A stretch of DNA of 64,000 bases from Acanthococcus lagerstroemiae (taxonomy: Eukaryota > Arthropoda > Insecta > Hemiptera > Eriococcidae). Where the stretch lies: assembly GCA_031841125.1 (NCBI GenBank), contig CM063108.1, positions 9,779,683-9,843,682 of the forward strand, written 5' to 3'. The notes beneath the pieces are model-generated. The model saw only the letters and a program-made list of their open reading frames with translations. It was not told the origin of the DNA and ran no database searches. The position numbers and the translations under genes are program-made. Shown here in pieces: positions 32,430 through 43,298 of this stretch (positions within the stretch are counted from its first letter, which is position 1; every line of letters begins with the position of its first letter).

Positions 32430-33740
32430 TATCGGATTCAGCTTGTGTCAGTTTTGGGCCCCTTTTTGTTTTTAAAATCTTCATAAATGATACTTGCGAC
32501 TGAATCTCCCACTCTAAAATGTTATTATACACCGATGATTTGAAAATTTACAAAACTATAGATTCAATTCAAAATTGTGGTTTGTGGGGAGCTTCAAAAT
32601 TACCTGAACAAACTTGCGGAGTGGAGTAAAAAAAAACTTATTACCCTTTAATGTTAGTAAATGTGTAAAAATAACGTTTACTAAGAAAAAGAATATTTTA
32701 ATTATCCATACAAAATTTTGGAAACCAAATTAACCAACGTTCAAGAAGTCAGGGATTTGGGAATTTTACTGGATCAAAAGTTGAGCTTTTCAAAACATAT
32801 AGAAGAAATCACATTACGCAGTAAAAAAATACAAGGTTTCATTATCAGAAACAGCAGAAATTATAAGAACCCACAAACAATCAAAATGCTTTATTTTTCT
32901 TTTGTCAGGTCAATTTTGGAATTTTCTTCCTTCATTTGGGATCCTGGAAGGATTGACCTTATTAATAAAATTGAGAGTATACAGCGTAAATTTTTAAAAT
33001 ATTTGTATTCAAAATTATTTTCTTACTATTCATTCGATGTAACATATCAGGAACTATTAATAGGGTTTGAAATAACAACACTGGAAAATAGACGGAAATT
33101 AGCTGGCATATAGTTTTCTTGAGAGATATTTTGAATGGTAGAACAGTCGATTCAACGATTTATTTGCAATACCTAGATACAGCAATCACAATATACGTCT
33201 TATTCGTTCGTTAAAATTATTCAACACAATTGTCAGACTAAACCCGAACATAGATATTTTTCATATGAACAGACCAATGTTTATATTTTCCGTCCAACAG
33301 GAGCTTTCCTGCCATATCTCCTAGCTGCAACTAACCGGTAGGTTTGTGTTATCCCCACTCTATGGACCAGTGCCCTTGGCTTCCCTTCCATAAACGGTCA
33401 TTGTCGTCATGTTTTCATAATGTGTTCCCCCTCCCTCCCAAATGTTCCTTCTCCACCTTTATCCTGTGTTCCATCCACTATAGGTATATTTATTTTTATT
33501 TTGGCAAATTTGTTTGTTTTGTTTACTTTTTTTTAAATCTTATCTTATTTTATTTTATTTTTGGTTTTCTTAGTTTGCTTTTGTTTTATTTTTGCTTTTT
33601 TTATGCATTTTTACTTTATTTTATTTTCCACTATAATTTGTGGCAACTAATAATTTGCAAATAGTCTTAATTATAGTCCCCCTCTGTTATTGGCCACTGT
33701 GCTGTTGAGAGGGACTTAAATTTCTAATAAATAAATAAAT
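32430..33740 (+). mobile_element. Jockey-like LINE, 5'-truncated
   Basis: The 3' portion of a non-LTR retrotransposon, starting inside the RT. Fragments across frames: SVLGPFLFL (motif before the active site), FINDTCD, MLLYTDDLKI (the catalytic YADD has become YTDD), then a clean 131-codon thumb frame at 32718-33113 with VRDLGILLDQKLSFSKHIEE, IKMLYFSFVRSILEFSSFIW and IQRKFLKYLYSKLFSYYSF. A 3' UTR follows to AATTTCTAATAAATAAATAA at about 33720. Truncation at the 5' end and an (AATA)n-like tail are normal for such copies; the frameshifts make it dead. Confidence 0.83.
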
Positions 33741-33744
33741 TAGA

Positions 33745-33955
33745 AAATAAGTCTTTTGCTTTCAACGTTCAAAACTGAAAAATAAATAAAGCCATTTTTA
33801 ATTTTAAAAATTAAATTACAAATAATAATTAAATAACTTATTAAATTAAAATTTTTTTATTAAATAAAAATTTATTATTAAATTATAATTAATAAAGAAA
33901 AAACTTGAAATAAGAATCTGTTAAATTCAATTAAATTAATAATTATAATTAAATA
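33745..33955. repeat. AT-rich low-complexity tract
   Basis: Almost pure A/T with AATTAAAT-like strings downstream of the LINE tail. Confidence 0.6.
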
Positions 33956-33969
33956 TATAGGAGTATTTT

Positions 33970-34155
33970 TAGAAAGCCCCGTAGCCACGGGAGGCAAGCT
34001 GGCGCTGAGCCCCCTCTAAAGGTATCTTGAACCTCCCCTAGGCAGAGATACCACCATTTTAAAAATTCATCATTACGCCAGGCCTCTAGCAAGAGTGGTA
34101 CTAGGGGGTACTGAGCACCCCCTAATGCTTGCCGGAGCCCCCCTCGCAAAATTTC
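33970..34155. repeat. C-rich MITE-like scrap
   Basis: AGCCCCGTAGCCACGGGAGG near 33976 and CGGAGCCCCCCTCGC near 34134 resemble the C-rich ends of small hAT MITEs elsewhere in the window. No clean TIR or duplication, so it is only a candidate. Confidence 0.3.
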
Positions 34156-34662
34156 GTGAATAAAAAATAAAGAATTCCTTCTATTTTTCTTGCTATAGTT
34201 TTGTTCAAAACTTTCCGTTCCACTACATTTTAATGCTTATAAATTTGTCAACATTGATTTTGCTTTGAAAGTTAGAAGAGTCGTATGTTTGTCGTTCTTT
34301 ATATGTATATGACATGTTACAAGAAAAGGGCCCGAGTGTCCATACAGCAGTTTCAGGCACACAGGCCTTTTTCTCGTATCACATTACTATATTCACAAAC
34401 ACAGTAGATAGGCTCGCGATCCAGTTCACATTGAATATCGATGGCTAAATGCCTGAATGGCTGTTTGAGAACTGATAACTTGATAAGTCCACAGAAATAG
34501 AGGTTTTTTTGTTTTTTTTTTTACTTCCAAAAGTTCGAAAATTACATCGTTCTAAATGTCAATCTTTTTCAGGCGATCTATTCAATTTCTCTTTCAATTG
34601 GTTGTCGGTAAGTTGAATCACCAGTTTTGATTATGAATTTTGAGACCAAATTCAATCAGCGA

Positions 34663-34923
34663 CGTAGCCAGGATTTTCGGGGGGGGGGGGCAGAATAAGA
34701 TTTTCAAGGGAGACAAAGTCGAAAATTAAAGTTTTTTTTTTTTTTAATCGCCGATATTAGAGGACCATTGTATGAAAATAAAGGTAAAATCACTACTCGT
34801 GCAAAAATTTTTCGAAAAAACGTGTTTTAAAGCAATAAATTGCTCATTTCTGCATATTTTACATTCAATTTCAGGTGCCTTGGGGCATTCACACCCTTTG
34901 CCCCCCTGACTATACCACTGCCT
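34663..34923. mobile_element. Decayed hAT MITE (CAGCGACGTAGCC ends)
   Basis: Starts CAGCGACGTAGCCAGG and ends CTGACTATACCACTG, diverged versions of CAGTGGCGTAGCCAGG and its complement. It shares ATCGGCAATTTTAG/ATCGCCGATATTAG-type inner sequence with the MITE at 29000. The flanking duplication is no longer readable. Confidence 0.55.
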
Positions 34924-35149
34924 CGTACAACTCTTCACATTATATACTATGTGTATCCTCAAGTCTCCCCCCCCCATGGTAAACAGTCGGCACCACCTAC
35001 CGCAGATGGCTGGCTACGGGCCTGCTTTTAGATTTTAATGAAATGTTCAACTTTCTTAAATCTTAGGCTCTAGGTCAAACAGAGAGTCTAGTAAGAACAG
35101 AATAGTCATCGAAATTCGAAATTCAACGTTTGCTACCGACTGTCAGGAT

Positions 35150-35520
35150 TTCGAAATGTCTTCATCCACATTTCAGCTTTGTTTCAACCTTTCAGATAAC
35201 GTTCGATACTCAGCTTGAAACCTTCGGCTTTTGACTAACTAGTCTCTGACAGGAGTCCCGGGTACTCCATTTTCAGAAACGAAATTTGACTTTCAGTTTG
35301 GGGAGGAAACTAAAAATTTGCCGATAAAATCTTTTAAGAATTTAAAATTTGCCGATTTTTTAATCGAAATATTTTTAATTGAAGAAAAAAAAGAATAATA
35401 AATAAACAAACATTCGTAAAAAATGAAAAATTCAAATGAACTGTTTCAAGATTTGCCTACTGCCAAATTATTGGGGGGGTCGACCCCCCATACCCCCTAT
35501 ATTTTCGCCCCTGGTGGGGA
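35150..35520 (+). mobile_element. Dispersed repeat family A (copy 3, uninterrupted)
   Basis: Module A runs without interruption from GAAACGAAATTTGACTTTC (about 35275) to TTTTCGCCCCTGG (35513). It is preceded by AACGTTCGATACTCAGC and GACTAACTAGTCTCTGACAG (35188-35260), which are also found inverted at 63605-63655, so the family extends at least 90 bp further 5' than module A. Confidence 0.68.
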
Positions 35521-36227
35521 CAAGATAACGCACAACTCAAAAGTTACAATACTTCCGCAGTTGGCGTTTTTTTAATGGCCATCGTAATCTTATGCATCCA
35601 GAACACGGTAAACAAAACTGTCCCGCAACTCGTGTTCAGTTTGCAGTTTCGCACGAACGTAAAATTTTTTACTGTCGAGTAGAAACTAAAGTAATAAAAG
35701 AAGTACGAGTCGTAGCTTACATACGATGGAGTGAAATGAATAATTGAAAAAATATATATATGCAACCGAATTGACGGAATGACAAGCCGAGCAAGGACGT
35801 CAACGTTGTTAATGCATAAGGATTGGGAAACGTGTTTTTCCGGCCGAACATTTGAACACAAAATCGTGCTCTAAGACCTAATTAAAGACCGACATCAAGC
35901 CCACATTAATATTGCACAAAATGCTGGATTTTTAAGCAGTTTTGAGTTTAAAATAGAGCTGTTGTTGGTGGTGGCGTTGAAACGTTTTATTCTAGAAGCG
36001 GACGAAAATTGTGGCAGTTTCTATAAAAAGAGATAATTTTGTCGATAAGAAAAAGACAAGGGAAATAGAAAAAACTAAAAAGTAAAATTTTTAGTAAAAA
36101 AAAAAAAAAAAAAGTCAATTTTAAGATTATTATGGATTCTTGTACGAAATTCGATGATGCTCTTTCACATGAAGAAGATCGCAGCTTCCAGAAATATCAG
36201 CAAGTAGTTCTACATTTTCGACCATCG

Positions 36228-36352
36228 AACTTGTTGTACGTATCTAGGAGATGAAAACATTATACGACCATCTTCGCCGAATTCTGATTAAAAAGTTATC
36301 CTGCATTGAGTAATATTTTCATCTCCTATAGATACATACAAGTTCCCATAGT
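36228..36352. repeat. Imperfect 125-bp hairpin
   Basis: The left arm GAACTTGTTGTACGTATCTA...GAGATGAAAACATTA pairs with the complementary arm ending ATACATACAAGTTC at 36352. Arms of about 35 bp with several mismatches; probably a small foldback element. Confidence 0.55.
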
Positions 36353-36739
36353 TACAATAGCTCTCAAGGGCCGAAAACGGTCTTTTTAGACTATTTAACG
36401 AAAAATAAAATTTTCCTACCCTAAACATTTTCTAACGCCCATTGAATCCCGAGAAATATTTATCTTCCTCGAACATGTAATTTTACTTAAATTGCAATTT
36501 TTCTTTCGTTTTTTTATGGCCTTTCGTAACAAATTTTGAACATTTTCACTCATTTTCTACGCATTTCTTATATGTATATCGGCAACGTCACTCCGTGCGC
36601 AGGTACTTTGCCGATTCATCTTTAGGCCTTTTTGGGAGAGGGGGAGAGGGAAATTTTAATTCCCTTAGCTTATCTTATTCCAAAAGCTTCAACCAATCCG
36701 GAACAGCTTTTGGATTTCCTTGTATATCTCTAATAGATC

Positions 36740-37060
36740 ACGCGCTATAGTTGTTCAAAATTTGAAAACCCAAAAATTTTCGGCCACCCCGGTTTACGGA
36801 ATTCACATTTTTCAATTTATTGTTAATTAAGAAGACCACGCATTTTTGCCCTCCCCCTTTTCCGATATAGTAGAATAGGTTCCCCTTTTTTGTTTCAAGT
36901 ATGTCCTCTCCTTCCCTGCTCATCTTCGCGAGGCCTAAAATATCAATTTTGCCCTTTTACAAAGCTTCCTTAAGTTCTGTTCAGTTTTTTTCATTTTTGA
37001 GGGTTCTTAAGTTTATAGATTTCCTACTGTAATTATTTCCTTGCGCCCCTTTCCCTTTTG
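36740..37060 (-). pseudogene. LINE endonuclease fragment (RTE/CR1-like)
   Basis: The minus strand reads SINLRTLKNEKN, ELKEAL, KGKIDILGLAKMSREGEDI, TKKGNLFYYIGKGGGQKC and VVFLINNKLKN. This matches the start of the EEP endonuclease of the common endonuclease-RT LINEs (WNVRTL, LDILGLAE, GVGFLVNKKL patterns). Stops interrupt the first part, and only the N-terminal third of the domain is present. Confidence 0.75.
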
Positions 37061-37839
37061 GATTTGCGTTTGATATGCCTGAGGAATTGGTCTTACGTCC
37101 ACAGGCTGACCAAGTTTATCTGGGTCCGAAGAAGAGTCATTATCAAGTCTAGGAAAGTACAAAAGAATCCTCACAAGTCTGGGAGAGTCATGAAGAGTCT
37201 GAACAGTCTTAGTGAATATTAAAATACTTAGAATAGTGTATTACGTAACAGGAAGGGGGAGTATCAAATTGAAATATTAGTTACTTTGCGCAGGAAGGAA
37301 TGATCGCCTCCCTTCCTAAGGAAAGACAATATAGCGTAAGTCGTACATAAATAACAGTTCGATGCTATTCAAAAATGACATTTTGAAACTAAACCGTTGA
37401 AACATGATTTTTAATTTTAATTTAATTGAAACAGATAACACTTTAATTTTACCATTTAATAATCAAATTTTAATGATTACCTTTCCGAGTATGTACATTG
37501 TGAATAAAAGGTCATTAAAGATCATCTATTGATTATAAACAAGCGTGGAAGAATTAAATTGGTCATTTCCTAGCCTTAGAGGATTTCAATCAAGTTGGAA
37601 AGAGTCGAAAGAATTCCTAAGCGATTCTCAATCAATGAGCCTTAAACAAGAGCCCGGACGTCATAAGCGCAAATAATCGACCGGGAAGCGAGAGCTCATA
37701 GGGGGTTGACAAAATTAAAATTATCCTAGAAACTCTACTGTCCTATGATTTTAGTTTCTTAGGGCTTTCAGAGGACGGGGTAGGGGGAAAACCCCAAGCT
37801 CCACCCTCTGTTTGAGCTTATGCTTGACGTACTCCTTAA

Positions 37840-38232
37840 ATCTTCTGTCACGATGATATTGACCTGCTGGTCTCGCCGCGCCTTGTTGCCGAGGAGATCG
37901 ACATGCTTAAGATTCGCAAAGCTCCCGACTATGACAATATCACCCCCATCATGCTGAAACAGCTCCCGAAAAAAAGGATCATCCTCATGTGCTATATGTT
38001 CAACGCAGCACTACGCCTTCGGTACTTTCCATCCCAATGGAAAAAAGCTCAAATCATTGTATTCCAGAAACCCGGGAAACCTGCACATGACCCAGCCTCA
38101 TATCGGCCAATCTCGCTGATACCCATCATTGGCGAAGTCTTCGAAAAGTTGCTCCAGGCCATCATTGAACCAATCATCGCCGATAGGGGCATCACTCCCG
38201 ACTACCAATTTGGCTTCCGGCGAATTAACAAA
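37840..38232 (+). pseudogene. Jockey-like reverse transcriptase, N-terminal fragment
   Basis: Plus-strand frame (37903-38235 from the first Met, open a little further upstream) reads RKAPDYDNITPIMLKQLPKK, FPSQWKKAQIIVFQKPGKP, YRPISLIPIIGEVFEKLL and DYQFGFR. These are the RT fingers and early palm of a jockey-type LINE. It stops before motif A; the catalytic Asp residues are absent. GC is well above the surroundings, as in the LINE at 13-16 kb. Confidence 0.85.
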
Positions 38233-38449
38233 TAAAGAAACAACTTTCCAATCGCATTCCCTGATTGCTTGCACATGTTTTGCCGACTCCTTCATTTTCA
38301 GGCAGATCTGACTTGTATCCTGCTATGCGACAGAGATCCCTCTCTCGATGTGAAGATGGGCTAGGAGGTTATGGGTGGAAGCACAAACGATTGCATGCAC
38401 TTTTCCTTTGTCAATCATTTGTCTAACCCCTATTTCAAAAACCATTTCT

Positions 38450-38703
38450 GTAGCTCCCCCCCCCCATGAAAAATCCTCAATACGTCGGAAGGGGAAAGAG
38501 CACAAACGACGAGGTTTCAGCACAGGTCGGCACAAACGTAGCACAAATGAATGGCACCACTTGCAAACCCATCAGTCGAGTGAGTGTGCTCTCATTTCTA
38601 CAGCCCCCAAAAGTTTCCCGAATATCTGAAAAGGGAAGCAGCACAAACGACGGGGTTTCAGCAGAAACCAGTACAAACGTAACACAAACGAATGGCACCA
38701 CTT
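38450..38703 (+). repeat. Tandem duplication with ACAAACG motifs
   Basis: A unit of about 140 bp occurs twice (about 38440-38570 and 38595-38703). Both copies contain GCACAAACGACG, GGTTTCAGCA and AATGGCACCACTTG, with ACAAACG appearing about seven times. Copies are about 80 percent alike. No coding role is evident, although it opens frames on both strands. Confidence 0.65.
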
Positions 38704-39209
38704 GACAGTTTTTTTAAATTTTTTTTATTTTTCCCGTGTGGTTTAGAGCACCACACAAATGGCTCTGTGTGGTGTAGTTTCTGCACTGCACCACACTTAA
38801 TGGCAGCTGTGATTCGATCTCTCTTTTTTTCCGCTTTCTGTTTCCCCTTTTCCCTTCACTTTTCCAGTTCCCTTCCAGCCAGACACCCGGGGTCAGCGGC
38901 CTTTTTGGCCTCCGATGTCAATCGAGCTAAACATTCGTGTAAAACACCTAGATGTACTGTGAATATCCTACCCAAAAAGAAATGTCTGAAGAAATGGATG
39001 TATCAAAATAGTAATTCTATCTGCTTTTGATTTTTTCTAGCACTAGCTCTGAGATACAGCTGTAGAATATTAATTTTAACCAATCTACATAATGTGAGCA
39101 GTTGTAAAAGACAAGCAGCAGAATTCAATCACATCACCCTCACGCGCCCTTGAAATCATGCAAATTATTAATTACTTCAAAAGGACCGTAGAATAGTCTT
39201 TGTGCTGTT

Positions 39210-39435
39210 CTAATTTTTCATTTTTGCTCTCAACCCAAGCCCGGGAATTCGCCCTTTCGAGCACTACCTCAGAGACGTCGGGGAGATCATTAGGGCTGTT
39301 TAAGCCCTCTTCTCTTCTTGCCGAAAAACCGGCCTAGGTATAGATGTAACGAGTTGCTACGTGGGTTCGAACCCGGGACCTCCGGATTCCAAGACCAGCG
39401 ACCAGCGCGCTATCCACTCGGCCAGTCAGACCCCA
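39210..39435 (-). mobile_element. tRNA-headed SINE (copy 2)
   Basis: Inverted relative of the SINE at 23964. On the minus strand the head GGTCTGACTGGCCGAGTGGA and the B box GGGTTCGAACCC lie at tRNA spacing, followed by the same body (TAGCAACTCGTTACATC, AGACGTCTCTGAGGT type, GGGCGAATTCCCGGG) and a tail. The duplication GTGCTGTT is at 39202-39209 and 39443-39450. Confidence 0.82.
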
Positions 39436-39450
39436 TCTGTAAGTGCTGTT

Positions 39451-42198
39451 AAAGTAATCATTCCTCAATCGTATATGGTGAAATCAACCTACTTTTTTTG
39501 GGAAGGGTGTGCAAATTTTTTTCGCTCACTCGTAAACCATGAAGCAAAAAAAACATTTTATTTGTGATAAATTTGCCTTACCTTGAAAAAATCATATACC
39601 CAGCGAAAAAAATCTAAAATCTTCCAAATTTTTTGAAGGGTAATGCTTCCAATTTTTTGTTGGGGCATCTACCCCTACTCAGCCCTCCAGGATCGCCACC
39701 ATGGACTCGAATCCTCGAGACTCTATATCTTAGAGCTCAACGACGACCTTCTTTCGACTTCACTGATGGCGGATTCCGGAAACCGATACCATTGCAAAAT
39801 CACATTCTTTTTGTACCTTGACGTGTCCGCGTCTTCTGTCTCCCACATCTACGTATTTGCACGGTCCCTACCGCCTTCGAAGGTTCTTGAATGATTGGTA
39901 ACAGATAATACGAAGAAATATAAAAAATGGTGTAGCCGCGATAAATTCGTCTCAAATCAGAATCATATAGTCATCTCCTTCCTCTCATTATCGATCTTCG
40001 CTTCTATTCCGTCACGCCATTCGGCTGCGAAACCTCGTTTTCGAATAATGGTATAATTAATTATCTCTTGAGAAATCATAATTGTTCTCTAACGATATCG
40101 TCGAACCGAAGAGCTTCTGTAGCTCAGCAGGGTTCATAAGCCATCGAATTCCCTTCTTGAACACCGCCGTTGTTGAATAGCTCCTAATATGCAAAGTCGA
40201 TTTCCATATCTACCTGTGTCGGGGTTCATTACACTGCAGATGATATGGCCGCTTCAGGAGTATAACGGAAAAATTATTCTGTTAATGAGTAGATCTATAA
40301 AAGTAGGTATAACAAACTCAACAACCGGTTGTATCTTGAGTAGGGCTGCAGCGAATGCAAATATCGTTTTTGTGGAGAAGGACAAAATCTTCACACAAGT
40401 TGAGGAACAAATGGTTCGTCGATGGGTGGATTCGGTTGGAATGCTATACTTTCAAGTGCTGGGCTAAGACTTTTGCTTTGTCTGCTGCACTGGTGGTCCA
40501 TTTGCCCTGCAGGTTACATAAGGGAGCATCGTGTTGCCGGGGGTGGTTAACGAGCTTCAACGCTCGCCAAGACAGACACGCTTTTGTGGGCAACATTTTT
40601 ATCTTATGTCTCTTCCCTAGGAAAACTTCCTATTTATGCTACTGATCGTACAAAATATTGCCGTTTATGGTGGCGGGAAAACTCCCTCTGACATTTCTCA
40701 GCAGTTGCTAGCACATTCTTCCAAAGTTGAATACGGACCCCATCTGACGCGGTGGTTTTAATCGAACTTGTAGTCATTCATAGTTACCCACTGCACTTCC
40801 TCAATGACAATGACAAGCTAAATAGATAAGTATCTCGGCTTAAAGCCAAGCCAGCCAACGCCAGAACTTGATCCTCGCGATGTCTCTCAGCTGTAATGTG
40901 GAATGGGTGTGCCAGCCTTCACCTGTCCCTGCGAGCATTGCAGTGTATCTTTCCTCCTGATATTTTACCGAAATTAGGTACCCGGTGAATAGTATTTTCA
41001 AACCTCGAAGCTAATCTGCACACTCTCTATTCAAAGACCGAATAGATTATCATCTTTCTTATGCAAGTTACAGTAAGCATTTCATTACTCAAAATAGGTA
41101 ATCTCAAACTAACGACAACGCCTCTCAATTTTTCGCAATTTTTTGCTAATTTGATTTTATCGACAAAGTATTCGAGAACGAGTAGCAATTGAACGGCGAA
41201 TAAGTTTAACCACCACCAACTAAACATGGTACCTAGTACCTACATATTTAGAAAAATTACTTTAGTAGGTATGCCATCTGATAATTTATATGATAATGTA
41301 TGGTACCGTCTACAATAATATGGAGCCCACTTACTTTTTTTTTTTTTTCACCTAGTACATCTAATCAAGTTTTGGCTCCGGTACCATATGTATAATGCTA
41401 TGGAAATCAAATGAATTTTCCGTTACTTGAATATTAATGCGTGTAACAGATAACAAATAAAATTATACGCGGTTCATCCCGTATTGTGTAGGATACCTAA
41501 CCAAATAATCGAAAAGTTGGTAAGTAACATTTCTGCGAATTTCTATACTGTTGATGCGACGTGCAACTGGCCAATTTATCGAGGGTATTGTAGGTTTCAT
41601 TACGCAATCGATCCTGTCGTTCACCTGGATCTGTTAATCGTCAAATATGGAATGTTCACGCACTAGGCATAGGAATGTAGGTAATTGACATAGTATACTG
41701 CTGCTGGTACATTGCATAACACTCATCTTTACAGTCTCGGAATTCAGTCGAACCAGTCGTCGAACTCCTGCACTTGTGCGAGCCACATTTCTCTCTCGAG
41801 GGTTATGTCAATCCTAGAGAGAAAAATACGACCGACCAATGTTGTTGTTTTTTTCTCTGTCGGATGCATGTGGTCTTGAAAATAACTCGAAGTCCAGCGT
41901 CATCAAGTATTACATCGGCAATTATCAAACAATATACGTACAGAACGCCGACATGTAGGATTAGTGAGGAGCATACTGGTACAGAACACAATACAGTTTT
42001 TGAGTGGAGGCTCTGTAATCAACAGAAATGATTCAGTCTTCTAAATTTTCATTAGAGAAAAAAAGAAATTCTATTCTTTTAAAACCCTTTTGACGGCAAA
42101 GTTAGTCAGGTTTTTTTTTCAATTCAGAGACCCGAAGTTGGCAGAATCAATTTACAGTTTCTTTCAGTTATCAATGAAGTACAGTAATATCGAAAGTA
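39451..42198. other. Intergenic, nothing firmly recognised
   Basis: A slightly GC-richer open frame at 39643-39894 (83 codons, ending in SHIYVFARSLPPSKVLE) and a stretch at 40189-40645 are the only parts with any coding look. Neither matches a family I know, so neither is called a gene. Confidence 0.4.
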
Positions 42199-43298
42199 TA
42201 GGGTAAATCGTCCACTTTTGGCCAGGTTAAGGAGATTCTTCAACTTTGAACGCCATTTAAAAAGACAAGAATCAGTTTTCTTTCATGAAATTTGTCTTTA
42301 TCATTGTTTACGTTCTGAAGGACTGAGAGACTTTGTTCATCTGCTCATGTAAATGATTCACTTGCCTAGTAACTGAAAATAAAAAAATTGTAACTTAAAA
42401 CACCCATCTTTGGCCAGTTTTGCCATCTATATGGCCCACCCTAAAACACCCCTCTTTGGCCAATCTCGCTATCTACTCGTATATGGCCCACTTCATTACC
42501 ATTTTTGGCCCCATGGATTATATTTCATTTTAGGACAAAATTTTTACACGTTTAAGCTGAAATAAGCTTGGAAAGTAGTAGAGGAGTGCAAATAGAAGAT
42601 ATTAGACGTATTTCTTCGTGAAAAAATAGTACTTCCAAAATAATAAGTTGCATTTTATATTCATATTATTCATAAGAACCATCACATTTCTGATGTGTCA
42701 TTTCTTATTCATAAATTGCTCAAAAATTATTGGTATGTGGTCTTCTTATATTTTGTGCAACACTTTAGATCTGCGAATTTTATGAGAAATGTTCAGTTTT
42801 TCTAACTCGTTCATAACAAAGGGTGGCCAAAAATGGATTAGCACTGTACCCATCTTTGGGCAGGGTGCTGGCCAAAGATGGTGAAATCATTAAATTCGAG
42901 ATCCTCACTTGGCCATGCCTCTTAATTAATGAAAAACAGAATAAAAACCAATTTTTTAATCAAAATCCGTTACTCATACTATGAATAAGTAGAAAAATAC
43001 ATTCTCTAGTGCAATTACCGCCTGGAAGTGTTCGTATGACGATCTTTTCAATTGCTGAATTCTTAAGAGTTTTGATAAAAAATCACTGAAGTTTTGAAGT
43101 CCGCCACAGATCAATTTAAAAAAAAAAGAATGAGTGACGTAAACTTGAAAATACAACACACCATGTACACGGCAGTGTTCAGTGATTTCATCGTGCAAAA
43201 ATCACATTCCCAGTGTTACCTAGTCCTTATTTGCTAGCAAATTTATGAGAAACCTGGCCAAAGATGGTACCCTGGCCAAAATAGGACGATTTACCCTA
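42199..43298. mobile_element. TA-flanked DNA element with TTTGGCCA motif array
   Basis: 1.1 kb with long inverted ends: TAGGGTAAATCGTCC...TTTTGGCCAGG at 42199 and the complement ending GGACGATTTACCCTA at 43298, about 29 bp with 2-3 mismatches. TA at both edges fits a Tc1/mariner-type (pogo-like) duplication. About ten TTTGGCCA or TGGCCAAA strings cluster near both ends (42220-42515 and 42830-43275). There is no transposase frame. Confidence 0.75.

Noticed and set aside
39360..39435. Second tRNA gene on the minus strand
   Set aside because: Same SINE head in inverted orientation.
39643..39894. 83-codon frame ending SHIYVFARSLPPSKVLE as a host exon
   Set aside because: An equally open frame overlaps it, no splice sites frame it convincingly, and I recognise no family.
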